DNA from: Rhizobium leguminosarum bv. viciae USDA 2370
Lineage (GTDB): Bacteria; Pseudomonadota; Alphaproteobacteria; Rhizobiales; Rhizobiaceae
Length of the DNA: 64,000 nt
Assembly (NCBI RefSeq): GCF_002008365.1
Contig: NZ_MRDL01000036.1
Location: forward strand, 423,676 to 487,675
Direction: 5' to 3'
The translations under genes were made by a program, and so were the position numbers. The notes beneath the pieces are model-generated. The model was not told the origin of the DNA and did no database searches. It saw nothing but the letters and a program-made list of their open reading frames with translations. Below, piece after piece: positions 9,280-17,998 of the stretch; positions within the stretch are counted from its first letter, which is position 1, and the number at the start of each line of letters is the position of its first letter.

Positions 9280-9591
9280 ATGAGTGACAATGACGTTGCC
9301 CTGAAACCGAAGACCAAGGTGAAGCCGAAGCTGGATAAGCCGAAGCTCTACAAGGTCATTCTGGTCAATGACGATTATACGCCGCGCGAACTGGTGATCA
9401 TGATCCTGAAGTCCGTCTTCCGCATGAGCGAGGAGACCGGCTACCGGGTGATGATGACGGCGCACAAGCTCGGTTCCTGTGTGGTCGTGGTCTGCGTAAG
9501 GGACATCGCCGAGACCAAGGCCAAGGAAGGCATCGACCTCGCCAAGGGCATGGGCTTTCCGCTGATGTTCACCACAGAGCCGGAAGAATAG
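9280..9591 (+). CDS. clpS: ATP-dependent Clp protease adaptor ClpS (ClpS2-like)
   Basis: A 103-residue adaptor that delivers N-degron substrates to ClpAP. The core motifs are YKVILVNDDYTPRELVIMIL, then the FRMSEETGYRVMM helix and a C-terminal DLAKGMGFPLMFTTEPEE. The lysine- and proline-rich N-terminal tail is only about 22 residues, shorter than that of the usual ClpS1 of alphaproteobacteria, which suggests the second paralogue (ClpS2). No clpA is adjacent. It is convergent with the acetyltransferase gene. Confidence 0.9.
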   Translation: MSDNDVALKPKTKVKPKLDKPKLYKVILVNDDYTPRELVIMILKSVFRMSEETGYRVMMTAHKLGSCVVVVCVRDIAETKAKEGIDLAKGMGFPLMFTTEPEE

Positions 9592-9622
9592 GCGCTTTGC
9601 CGGGGGCAGTCCCGAGAGGGGC

Positions 9623-10075
9623 TCAGCGTCGGCGGATCTGGTAGCCGGTCTTGTCCTGAGCGAATCCACAATTCTCGTAGAAGCGCAGCGTGGCCGGATT
9701 CTTGGAGCCGGTGAGCAGCATCACCTTGTAGCAGCCTGCGTTCCAGGCGTCTGCGATCGCGTGGCGGATAACGGCGCCGGCGTAACCGCGCTTGCGATGA
9801 TCGGCGTGGGTAACGACGTTTTCGATGAGCCCATAAGGAGCGCCGCTCCGCGTCAGGTTCGGCACGACGACGCTTGTGACGGTTGCGGCGGCGACATCAC
9901 CGGCATAGCCGATGAACACGGTCATGCCCGGCTGCAAGAGGATGGCGGAGAAGCGTTCCTCGGCAAGTGCCTCGTCGAGAACCGGATCGGTCGGGTTCAG
10001 GTGACGGTAAAGCGTCATGAGACTGGGGAGATCGCTGCGGGCAGCAGGGCGGATGACGAAGTCCCGGTCCGTCAT
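9623..10075 (-). CDS. GNAT-family N-acetyltransferase
   Basis: A 150-residue single-domain acetyltransferase. The acetyl-CoA-binding motif A region is visible as VVTHADHRKRGYAGAVIRHAI (residues 88-108), and the FYENCGF motif typical of small-molecule GNATs is near the end. The substrate is unknown. It begins four bases after the pth stop, so it is probably co-transcribed with pth. Confidence 0.85.
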   Translation of the reverse strand: MTDRDFVIRPAARSDLPSLMTLYRHLNPTDPVLDEALAEERFSAILLQPGMTVFIGYAGDVAAATVTSVVVPNLTRSGAPYGLIENVVTHADHRKRGYAGAVIRHAIADAWNAGCYKVMLLTGSKNPATLRFYENCGFAQDKTGYQIRRR

Positions 10076-10079
10076 GGCT

Positions 10080-10811
10080 TCAGTCGCCCTTGTTGCCGAA
10101 CATCTTCTTCAACATGTCGGCCATCGGCCCTGATGTCAGCAGCTTCGGCTGATTGTGGTTGCGGGCCTGATGGATATGCGACTGGCCGGCCGGCTTCTTT
10201 TCGGTATTCTTGTTTTCCTTTCGCGGTTTCTCCTCCTCGGCCTTGTCGCCGAGCGCCAGCGCGATCTTGTTCATCAGCTGCGAATCCTCGTTTCGCACCA
10301 GCATGTCGGCATTGTCGGCGAGCGTGTCGAGAAGCGGTTCCAGCCAGGCCTTGTCGGCTTTGGCGAAATCGCTGAGCACATGGTTCTGCACCATTTCCTT
10401 GACGCCGGGATGGCCGATACCGAGGCGTAGCCGCCGGTACTCCCTGCCGCAATGGGCGTCCAGCGACTTGATGCCGTTGTGGCCGCCATGGCCGCCGCCG
10501 GTCTTGAGCCGCGCCTTGCCCGGGGGGAGGTCGAGTTCGTCGTAGATCGCGACAAGGTCGGCGGGCTGGAGCTTGTAAAAGCGCATCGCCTCACCGACGG
10601 ACTCACCGGAGAGATTCATGAAGGTCTGCGGCTTGATCAGCAGCACCTTTTCGCCGGCGATCTCGCCCTCGGCGATCTCGGCCCTGAACTTCTTCGACCA
10701 GGGCGAGAAGCTGTGGCGCCGATGGATGGCGTCGACGGCCATGAAACCGACATTGTGGCGGTTGCCGGCGTATTTGCCGCCGGGATTGCCGAGACCCGCG
10801 ATGATCAGCAT
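10080..10811 (-). CDS. pth: peptidyl-tRNA hydrolase
   Basis: Releases tRNA from prematurely ended peptidyl-tRNA. The 243-residue protein has GLGNPGGKYAGNRHNVGFM with the catalytic His, PQTFMNLSGESV, and GGHGGHNGIKS. About 45 lysine/glutamate-rich residues extend past the usual end near residue 190, ending MADMLKKMFGNKGD, a tail common in rhizobial Pth. In relatives rplY lies directly upstream; here a solute-binding protein and a GGDEF-EAL gene lie between them. Confidence 0.96.
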   Translation of the reverse strand: MLIIAGLGNPGGKYAGNRHNVGFMAVDAIHRRHSFSPWSKKFRAEIAEGEIAGEKVLLIKPQTFMNLSGESVGEAMRFYKLQPADLVAIYDELDLPPGKARLKTGGGHGGHNGIKSLDAHCGREYRRLRLGIGHPGVKEMVQNHVLSDFAKADKAWLEPLLDTLADNADMLVRNEDSQLMNKIALALGDKAEEEKPRKENKNTEKKPAGQSHIHQARNHNQPKLLTSGPMADMLKKMFGNKGD

Positions 10812-10903
10812 GGCCTGTCTTCCCTCGCTAAAACTTCCCGCCGTTCACCACCGCGAAACGAAAGCAAAGTCAAGCGGAAAGGGCAGCAGCCCGCCGAGCA
10901 GGG

Positions 10904-11617
10904 TCATTCCGAGAGGTTCATACCGTATTTCAGGAAGATCTGCTTCTGGTCGCCATCCGCGATCAGCTTGTCGAGGGCAGCCTGCATCCTGGTCAGCAGA
11001 TCGTCCGGAAAGTTCTTCTCGCAGGCGATGCCCATCGGCTGGGCGGAGAGCACGGTCACCATTTCCACCGGCTGGTCGACCTTCAGCTTTTCGAAATAGA
11101 GTTCGGAGATCGGCATCATGTCGATGCGCCCGCCAAGCAGTTTGCGCAGCGTCGCGTTGAAGTCGCTGGCGACATCGAGCTTGGTGAAGCCCTTCTCCTT
11201 CAGGATCGTCTCGGTGTAATCCTCGCGCTGAGTACCTACCGTATATTTCTTTGCCTCGTCCAGATTGCCGGCGGTGACGCCCGAACCCTTGCGAGTGATC
11301 AGGATGTTGCGGTCGATGAGCAGCGGCTCGACCCATTTGAACAACGGGTCGCGTGCGCCGTTGTGGGCGGTCGCGAAGACACAGGTCATCGGCGCCGTGC
11401 GGGCAAGGCTAAAAGCGCGCGCCCAGGGCATGATCTCGATCGTGTAGTCGACGCCGATTGCGGCCATTACCTTTTCGACCTGCTCGACGGTCGCGCCCTT
11501 GATCTCCTTGCCTTCGCGGTAGTTGAAGGGGGCATAATCCTCGGTCGTGAAGGTCACACTTTGCGCATGGGCGGTGCAGGGCAGCGCCAGGCATGCGAGA
11601 AGCAGGAGCTTTTTCAT
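10904..11617 (-). CDS. periplasmic solute-binding protein, amino-acid type (SBP family 3)
   Basis: A 237-residue protein with a signal peptide (MKKLLLLACLALPCTAHAQS) and a transporter substrate-binding fold: FTTEDYAPFNYREGKEIKGATVEQVEKVM at the mature N terminus and late IADGDQKQIFLKYGMNL. The ATG at 11617 is nine bases after AAGGAG; two ATGs just upstream are too close to it. There are no permease or ATPase genes nearby. It starts 25 bases after the GGDEF-EAL gene and probably serves that sensor rather than a transporter. The ligand is unknown. Confidence 0.82.
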   Translation of the reverse strand: MKKLLLLACLALPCTAHAQSVTFTTEDYAPFNYREGKEIKGATVEQVEKVMAAIGVDYTIEIMPWARAFSLARTAPMTCVFATAHNGARDPLFKWVEPLLIDRNILITRKGSGVTAGNLDEAKKYTVGTQREDYTETILKEKGFTKLDVASDFNATLRKLLGGRIDMMPISELYFEKLKVDQPVEMVTVLSAQPMGIACEKNFPDDLLTRMQAALDKLIADGDQKQIFLKYGMNLSE

Positions 11618-11642
11618 CGGCATCATCTCCTTCGTTCTTCGT

Positions 11643-13994
11643 TTACGAGGCGCGTGCGACGGCCGATTGCGAGGCCATCAGGTTCTCGATCAGTGTGGCT
11701 GCATGCTGCGGACGGTGGAAGAGGTAGCCCTGACCATAGTCAAGCCCCATCTGGTGGAGCGTGCGGCATTCCTCTTCGGTCTCGATACCCTCGGCAATGA
11801 CGGTGCAATTCATCTTATGGGAGAGCGTGGTGATGCCTTCGATTAGCATACGGCTTTTCTGGCGCACGTCGTCGTCGCCGTCGTTGATCGCGCGGGTGAA
11901 GGACTGGTCGATCTTGATGATGTCGACAGGGAAGCGGTTGAGGTAGCTCAGCGACGAATAGCCGGTGCCGAAATCGTCGAGCGCGATACGGCAGCCAAAG
12001 CGACGAAGCTCCGTGACGATCATGCGAATCTCAGGATTGTCGTGCATCAGCACAGCTTCGGTGATCTCGACGACGATGCGCTCGGGGCGGATGCCGTGGC
12101 GACCGACGAAGGCGGCAAGACGGGCCGGCAGCGCCGGCTCGAACTGCAGTGGCGAGAAGTTGATGGCGAGATAGGTATCCTGCATGCCTGATATGCGGGA
12201 AATTTTTGCGAGGTTGGCGATCGCCTTTTCCATGATGACGTTGCCGACCCGGACGATCTTTGCCGTCTCCTCGGCGACGCTGATGATCTCGGCCGGCGGC
12301 ATCAAGCCCTTCTGCGGATGGTTGAGGCGCATCAGCGCCTCGAAACCGGCAATCCCGCGGCCGTTCAGGTTGACGATCGGCTGCAGGAAGGCCTCGAACC
12401 AGTCGTCGACGAGGCCGGCTTCGATGTTGGCTTCGATTTCGGCGCGGCTGCGGGCACGGTCGAGCATGGCATTGTCGAAGAGCTGCGCGCCGTTCTTGCC
12501 GTCGCGTTTCTTTGCATACATCGCCATGTCGGATTTCTGCAGCAGTTCGGCCGCGGTTGCAGCATGATGCGGATAGATGGCGATGCCGACGGAAGCGCTC
12601 AGATGCATGTCGGGGGCGAATGGCGTTTCGAAGATCGAGGCAATCTGCTCGCACATCACCCTGGCGCGTTTTTCTGCATCCTTCGCCGGCAACAGGATGG
12701 CAAATTCGTCGCCGCCGAGACGGGCTGCCTCGTCGGAAGGGGCAAGATGGGCCTTCAGGCGCTCGACGAGCTCGACCAGCGCCATGTCGCCGGCGGCATG
12801 GCCCATATTGTCGTTGATCCACTTGAAGCGGTCGAGATCGACGAAGAGACAGGCGAGTTCCTGGCCGGCGGCGTCGGCGGCGGCGATCTTGTTGTCGAGG
12901 ACGGCTTCGAAGCCCTGGCGATTAAGAAGCCCAGTCAAGTGATCGGTGATTGCCTGGCGGTGGTTGCGGTCTTCGGAGGCCTTGAGTTCGGTGACATCGG
13001 TCATGACCGATAGCGAGAGGCGGTCGTGAGCGCCGGCTCCCGCCTCCGATTCCATGATGAGGACGTCCATCGTGCGGCCGTCCAGGCAGACAAACTTGAC
13101 GGTGACGGTCAAGCCGCTTTCGGCCCGGCGGCGCTTAACGAATTTGTCGCGGGTGGTGGGGGTGACGAGATCGGCGAAGTTGCGGCCGATGACGGCAGCG
13201 CGGTTGTAACCTGTGGCAAGCAGCCAATAATCGCTGACGGCGGTGATGCGATCCTCCTCGTCGAGCGAGAAGAGCATGGCGGGAGTCAGATTGTAGATGT
13301 CGGTGGCGCGGCGGTGGGCGAACTTCAGCTCCTTTTCCTCGCTTTCGAGCTTGGTCTGCATCTCGTTGAAGCTATGGGCAAGTCGCCCCATCTCGTCGTT
13401 CGACTGCCAGTCGACATGATGGCGGGAGCCCAATTGGCGGGTGGCTTCGATCGCTGCCGTTAGCCGCATCAGCGGCTGGATGACGAAGAAGCGGTTGCCG
13501 ATCAGTGCCGTGCCGAAAACGGTCAATACCGCAAAGATGAAGATCGAGATGAAGACGACCTCTTCCTGCTTCAGGCCGGAAAACAGGCCGAGCGCGGGAT
13601 AATAGACGCTGATGCTGCCGAGGTTCCTCGGACCGTCGACGGTGTTGTAGATGATGGCGCGCGACACCTGCACCAGCTTGCCGTCGAATGAGCGCGGAAT
13701 GGTGGACTGGCTGACGTCGAGCTGGCCTGACTGGTCACGCACTTCGACCTTGACGATGGCGCCTTGGGAAACGACCGTCGCGCTGATCTGGGTAACGCTG
13801 TCTTCATCGAGGTCCCACAGGGGTTTGGCCAGCGCCTGGGCATTGGCGACAAGAAGAACGGAGATGTGGTCACGTATTTCCTTGTCGGCCCGTTCCGAGG
13901 AAAGAAAAAGGAAGAGAACAAAGAGGGGAGCGACAAAAACGAGCAGCGCTCCGCAAACTATCGCAAAAAATCTGTTCTCAACGGAATTGTTCAT
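11643..13994 (-). CDS. membrane-bound PAS-GGDEF-EAL cyclic di-GMP enzyme
   Basis: A 783-residue protein. A membrane segment near residues 11-31 is followed by a periplasmic sensory domain to about 165, a second membrane segment (VVFISIFIFAVLTVFGTALIG), a HAMP linker (about 190-225), and a PAS domain beginning ATDIYNLTPAMLFSLDEE. A GGDEF domain with intact RLGGDEFAILL (diguanylate cyclase active site) and an EAL domain with EALMRL, ALDDFGTGYSSLSYL and IIKIDQSF complete it. Both catalytic signatures look intact, so it could make or degrade c-di-GMP. It heads a two-gene operon with a periplasmic binding protein, the likely signal input. Confidence 0.92.
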   Translation of the reverse strand: MNNSVENRFFAIVCGALLVFVAPLFVLFLFLSSERADKEIRDHISVLLVANAQALAKPLWDLDEDSVTQISATVVSQGAIVKVEVRDQSGQLDVSQSTIPRSFDGKLVQVSRAIIYNTVDGPRNLGSISVYYPALGLFSGLKQEEVVFISIFIFAVLTVFGTALIGNRFFVIQPLMRLTAAIEATRQLGSRHHVDWQSNDEMGRLAHSFNEMQTKLESEEKELKFAHRRATDIYNLTPAMLFSLDEEDRITAVSDYWLLATGYNRAAVIGRNFADLVTPTTRDKFVKRRRAESGLTVTVKFVCLDGRTMDVLIMESEAGAGAHDRLSLSVMTDVTELKASEDRNHRQAITDHLTGLLNRQGFEAVLDNKIAAADAAGQELACLFVDLDRFKWINDNMGHAAGDMALVELVERLKAHLAPSDEAARLGGDEFAILLPAKDAEKRARVMCEQIASIFETPFAPDMHLSASVGIAIYPHHAATAAELLQKSDMAMYAKKRDGKNGAQLFDNAMLDRARSRAEIEANIEAGLVDDWFEAFLQPIVNLNGRGIAGFEALMRLNHPQKGLMPPAEIISVAEETAKIVRVGNVIMEKAIANLAKISRISGMQDTYLAINFSPLQFEPALPARLAAFVGRHGIRPERIVVEITEAVLMHDNPEIRMIVTELRRFGCRIALDDFGTGYSSLSYLNRFPVDIIKIDQSFTRAINDGDDDVRQKSRMLIEGITTLSHKMNCTVIAEGIETEEECRTLHQMGLDYGQGYLFHRPQHAATLIENLMASQSAVARAS

Positions 13995-14121
13995 GGTTCC
14001 GTCTACTCCCCAGGCCGACCATATTTGCTGTCGCGCGTTGAGGCGGGCTTCTTCGCAGCTGACGGATCATGCTTTCACGAATTTGTTAAATGTTGCTGAA
14101 ACGGGGCATTTCTGGGCAATG

Positions 14122-14150
14122 AAAAGCCCGCCTTCCAGGGGAAAGCGGGC
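14122..14150 (-). terminator. intrinsic terminator of rplY
   Basis: On the minus strand, GCCCGC pairs with GCGGGC across a 13-base loop and is followed by TTTTC, 29 bases after the rplY stop. Confidence 0.8.
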
Positions 14151-14178
14151 CATATGCTTTATAAATTGGTCGAAGCGA

Positions 14179-14787
14179 TCAGGCTTCGGCTTCGCCTTCC
14201 GCGGCGCTCTCGTCGATGCCGGCAGCGGGAGCGATAATCGTCGCGATCGTGAAGTCGCGGTCGATGACCGGGGTCACGCCCTTCGGCAGGGTGACTTCCG
14301 AGATATGGATGCTGTCGCCGATCTTCTTGCCGCTGAGGTCAATGTTGAAGAACTCAGGGATCGCATCGGCCGGGCAATGAACTTCGACTTCATGGCGAAC
14401 GATGTTCAGAACGCCGCCGACCTTGAGGCCCGGGGACTTCTCTTCGTTGATGAAGTGAACGGGGATTTCGACGGTCACCTGGGTGTTGCCGGAGACGCGC
14501 AGGAAATCGACATGCAACGTGAAGTCACGGACCGGATCGAGCTGGTAGTCCTTCGGCAGAACCTTGTGCTTCTTGCCGTCGATTTCGATCGTCGCCACGG
14601 TGGTCATGAAACCACCGGCGTGAATGCGCTTCGTCACCTCATTGGTGTTGAGAGCGATGGCAATGGGGGCCTGCTTGTCACCATAGATGACAGCGGGAAT
14701 CAAACCGTTGCGGCGAAGTTCACGGGCGGACCCCTTACCAACCCGTTCGCGCGCCTCGGCCTTGAGCTCGTAAGTTTCCTGGCTCAT
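14179..14787 (-). CDS. rplY: 50S ribosomal protein L25 (CTC family)
   Basis: 5S rRNA-binding ribosomal protein of the long CTC type, 202 residues. The N-terminal L25 domain (ELKAEARERVGKGSARELRRNGLIPAVIYG) is followed by the beta-rich TL5 C-terminal domain (DLSGKKIGDSIHISEVTLPKGV) and an acidic alanine tail. The start is unambiguous, with GGAA upstream. It has its own terminator, so it is probably a separate unit from the downstream GGDEF-EAL gene. Confidence 0.96.
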   Translation of the reverse strand: MSQETYELKAEARERVGKGSARELRRNGLIPAVIYGDKQAPIAIALNTNEVTKRIHAGGFMTTVATIEIDGKKHKVLPKDYQLDPVRDFTLHVDFLRVSGNTQVTVEIPVHFINEEKSPGLKVGGVLNIVRHEVEVHCPADAIPEFFNIDLSGKKIGDSIHISEVTLPKGVTPVIDRDFTIATIIAPAAGIDESAAEGEAEA

Positions 14788-14909
14788 GGCTATTCCTTTC
14801 GAGGTTATATGGAGAGTTCGGCGGCGGGCAAAAGCCTTGTTCCGACGAACCGGAGGCGGTATGACCCGACCTCATCCGCGTTGCCTCCAAGGGTGTCTAC
14901 ACGGACCGG

Positions 14910-14945
14910 TGGCCTATATTATAAGTCGATCGGAAACGCAAGTTG
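14910..14945 (-). promoter_or_regulatory. probable housekeeping promoter of rplY
   Basis: Reading leftward, TTGCGT is followed after 17 bases by TATAGG inside an AT-rich TATAATATAG block, about 130 bases before rplY. The rest of 14788-15190 (about 400 bases) holds no gene I can support. Confidence 0.45.
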
Positions 14946-15190
14946 CGGATTCGGGCTGTTTTCCGGTGATATACACGCTTCGACAAGCCGAAACCGCATT
15001 CGAGCATTGCGTCGATCGTCAACGGCGAGCCGAATGGCGCATACGAGGAGGCGATATCCTCGCCCGTCCGAAATACGCGGCCGTATGAACGGCGAAATTG
15101 CCATTCTCTGCCACAGCTGAGGTTGACATCGGCGCGCTTCGCATCTTTGGATGGCCGCATTCAAAAAAGGGGCTGAGGAGAAATCGGACT

Positions 15191-16738
15191 ATGCGTCTCA
15201 AACTTGTCACGGCAACGAGCTTGCTGGCACTTTGCCTTGTCACCACGGCTCAGGGTGTCGAGATCAATCAGGATGGCGCCAATGCGGTCAAGGACAATCT
15301 GACGAAGCTGCTTCCCGAGGATCTTGCGAAGAGCGGCCTGCTTACCGTCAATCCGGCAGGCACTCGCTACGAGATCATTTACGATCTGGCGAAGCTGCTT
15401 GCCAAGGCCGATCCGGCGACATTCGCGATCAACGGGCTGACGCCGTTCTCGATGTTCGCTACGCCGCTCGACAGCGGGCTCTGGAACATTGAGGGTGACA
15501 ACAAGCTCAACGTCTCCGGCCATTTCAAAGGCCCCGACCAGAAGCCAACGGATTTCTCCTACTCCATCGCTTCGCTTGTCTACACCGGCGTCTTCGATCC
15601 GGCGATCAGCTATCTGCGCTCCGGCACTTTCACCGCCAAGGACATCAAGGTCGCCAGCAAATCCGACACCGAGGAAGTCCATGCCAGCTTTGCCGGGATG
15701 GACCAAAAGCTGACTTCAACGGACAGCGCAGGCGGCAATGGGCGTATCGATTTTGCCGGTAGCGGCTCGATGTCGACTTTCGTCGAGCAGGTTTCCGGCC
15801 TGCAAATGCCGCCTGTTGAAATCCGTGCCGACTCCATTGATTTCGATGCCAAGGTGAACGGCCTGCCGGCCAAGCAAATCCGCGAGATCGTCCTTTTCAT
15901 TCTCGACCATCTCGAGGAGAAGGAACTAAGCCCGGAGAACAGCGACAAGATAAAGGGAATGCTCAAGCAAGCCTTTCCGATTCTTGCCTCGTTCAGCGAG
16001 ACAATCGGGGTCAATAACCTGACCATCAGCAGCCAGGTAGGCAATGGCGGCGTCAAGGCGTTCAGTTACAACCTGGCCATCGATGGGCCGAGCGATGCCA
16101 TGCGTTTCGGCTTCGGTATCGACGCTCAGGACATCAGCCTCGACAGCCCGGCGATGCCGGCAAGTTATTCGCCCTTCGTGCCGACCAATTTCGATCTGCA
16201 ACTCGCCATTCCGAATCTGGATTTCGCAACCTTCGGCGACGCGCTCATGGCGATGGATTTCAACGCCAAGCCGCCGGAGCAAAGCGGCGACGAGATGGCG
16301 AAAAAGCTCTTCCGCGATGGCCGGCTCACCGTCGAGTTTCCGAAGGTCAGCGCCAAGTCCGAAGTCTACGACGTCGACATGACGGGCAAGATCGAGGGAC
16401 GCGTCGATACTCAGAAAGACTATTCGATGGAGGCGACCATCCTTGCCCGCGATCTCGACAAGACGATCGCCGCGGTTCAGGAGCTTGCCAAGACAGATCC
16501 CGACCTCAACCAGGTCTCCTTCGGCATCATGATGGTGAAGGGCTTTGCCAAGACCGATGCAGATGGCCGCTCGCGCTGGGACATCAGCATCAGTCGCGAT
16601 GGTTCCGTGGCGATCAATGGCCAGCAGATCAAGGGTCCGGATGGTCCTGATCAGGATCAAGATCAGGAGCTGGAGCCAGACCAGCAGGAACCGGATCAGG
16701 GTCAGGACGCGGTACCTGCGCCGCCGCAGCAACCTTGA
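15191..16738 (+). CDS. conserved secreted protein of unknown function, acidic Gln/Asp-rich tail
   Basis: A 515-residue protein with a clear Sec signal peptide (MRLKLVTATSLLALCLVTTA, then QG). The body is rich in short beta-like stretches (for example LDSGLWNIEGDNKLNVSGHF) and repeats the theme of TFTAKDIKVASKSDTEEVHASF, as in large periplasmic beta proteins. The last 35 residues are a low-complexity D/Q/E/P tail (DQDQDQELEPDQQEPDQGQD). I cannot name a family with certainty. The ATG at 15191 follows GAGGAG; it is a single-gene unit ended by an intrinsic terminator. Confidence 0.75.
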   Translation: MRLKLVTATSLLALCLVTTAQGVEINQDGANAVKDNLTKLLPEDLAKSGLLTVNPAGTRYEIIYDLAKLLAKADPATFAINGLTPFSMFATPLDSGLWNIEGDNKLNVSGHFKGPDQKPTDFSYSIASLVYTGVFDPAISYLRSGTFTAKDIKVASKSDTEEVHASFAGMDQKLTSTDSAGGNGRIDFAGSGSMSTFVEQVSGLQMPPVEIRADSIDFDAKVNGLPAKQIREIVLFILDHLEEKELSPENSDKIKGMLKQAFPILASFSETIGVNNLTISSQVGNGGVKAFSYNLAIDGPSDAMRFGFGIDAQDISLDSPAMPASYSPFVPTNFDLQLAIPNLDFATFGDALMAMDFNAKPPEQSGDEMAKKLFRDGRLTVEFPKVSAKSEVYDVDMTGKIEGRVDTQKDYSMEATILARDLDKTIAAVQELAKTDPDLNQVSFGIMMVKGFAKTDADGRSRWDISISRDGSVAINGQQIKGPDGPDQDQDQELEPDQQEPDQGQDAVPAPPQQP

Positions 16739-16767
16739 GCGTTATCAATTGGCATCAGAAGTGAAAG

Positions 16768-16791
16768 AGGCCGGCATTGTGCCGGCCTTTT
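16768..16791 (+). terminator. intrinsic terminator of the secreted-protein gene
   Basis: AGGCCGGCA pairs with TGCCGGCCT around TTG, followed by TTTT, 30 bases after the stop codon. Confidence 0.88.
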
Positions 16792-16933
16792 GCGTCTTGC
16801 GTCACAAGCCCTGCGGAGACCAACGATCGGGACGGCGGTTTGCGACGCGGCTCCGCGACAATCAACGGCCAGCAATTCATGCGGCTCGGAGAGCATGCCC
16901 GGCAATAGCTTGGTCCATCTGAAGTAGAAATTG

Positions 16934-16957
16934 AAAGAGCCGGTCGAACGCCGGCTC
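16934..16957 (-). terminator. intrinsic terminator of prs
   Basis: On the minus strand, GAGCCGGCGTTC pairs with its inverse (GACCGGCTC arm) and is followed by TTTC. It begins just after the prs stop codon. Confidence 0.82.
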
Positions 16958-16960
16958 CTT

Positions 16961-17893
16961 TTAATCGAAGAGGCTGGAGACGGACTCTTCCTGAGCCGTG
17001 CGGCTGATGGCTTCGCCGATCAGCGGCGCCGTCGTTACGACGCGGATATTGTGGGCCGAGAGGACGGCCGTGGTCGGCTGGATGGAATCCGTGATGACGA
17101 GTTCGCGCAGCTTCGAGGAGGTGACGCGGGTGACCGCGCCGCCGGAGAGAACGCCGTGGGTGATATAGGCGGTGACGCTGGATGCGCCCTTGGCCAGCAT
17201 CGCGTCGGCCGCGTTGCAGAGCGTGCCGCCCGAATCGACGATATCGTCGATCAGCAGGCAGTCCTTGCCGGCAATGTCGCCGATGATGTTCATGACTTCG
17301 GATTCACCCGGCCGATCGCGACGCTTGTCGACGATGGCCAGAAGACAGTCCAGGCGCTTCGCGAGCGCGCGGGCGCGAACCACGCCGCCGACGTCGGGCG
17401 AGACGACCACGACGTTGCTGAGGTCATAGTGGCTCTTGATGTCGCGGGTCAGCACGGGCATGGCAAAGAGGTTGTCTGTGGGTATATCGAAGAAGCCCTG
17501 GATCTGCCCTGCATGGAGATCGAGCGTCATGACGCGGTCGGCGCCGGCTTCGGTAATGAGGTTTGCGACCAGCTTGGCGGAGATCGGCGTGCGGCCGGAG
17601 GCCCGGCGATCCTGACGGGCATAGCCGAAATAGGGTAGGACGGCGGTGATGCGGCGGGCTGACGAACGACGCATCGCGTCGATCATGATCAGCAGTTCCA
17701 TCAGATGGTCGTTGGCGGGAAAGGCGGTCGGCTGCACGAGGAAAACGTCCTCACCGCGCACATTTTCCTGGATTTCCACGAAGATTTCCTGATCGGCAAA
17801 CCTTCGAACACTGGCTTTCCCCAAGGGAACATTGAGATAGTTGCAGATCGCTTCGGCGAGTTGCCGGTTCGAATTGCCTGCGAAAACCTTCAT
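16961..17893 (-). CDS. prs: ribose-phosphate pyrophosphokinase
   Basis: Makes PRPP from ribose 5-phosphate and ATP for nucleotide, histidine and tryptophan synthesis. The 310-residue length is standard. Visible are MKVFAGNSNRQLAEAI at the start, the NDHLMELLIMIDAMRRSSA region, DLHAGQIQGFF, and the PRPP-binding loop in DCLLIDDIVDSGGTL. It is monocistronic: its own terminator lies downstream and about 105 empty bases upstream. Confidence 0.97.
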   Translation of the reverse strand: MKVFAGNSNRQLAEAICNYLNVPLGKASVRRFADQEIFVEIQENVRGEDVFLVQPTAFPANDHLMELLIMIDAMRRSSARRITAVLPYFGYARQDRRASGRTPISAKLVANLITEAGADRVMTLDLHAGQIQGFFDIPTDNLFAMPVLTRDIKSHYDLSNVVVVSPDVGGVVRARALAKRLDCLLAIVDKRRDRPGESEVMNIIGDIAGKDCLLIDDIVDSGGTLCNAADAMLAKGASSVTAYITHGVLSGGAVTRVTSSKLRELVITDSIQPTTAVLSAHNIRVVTTAPLIGEAISRTAQEESVSSLFD

Positions 17894-17998
17894 TTTGGTC
17901 CGCCTGTTACGCGCTGATAGCCGCGCTTTTTAGTCAGCTTCCCCGTGAATGCAAGGGCAAAGGCGCCACAGGCTTCCATATTTGCAAAAAGTTTGTGA

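Noticed and set aside
14786..15088. 100-codon frame upstream of the secreted-protein gene
   Set aside because: It overlaps the rplY promoter and start; no ribosome binding site and no protein-like pattern.
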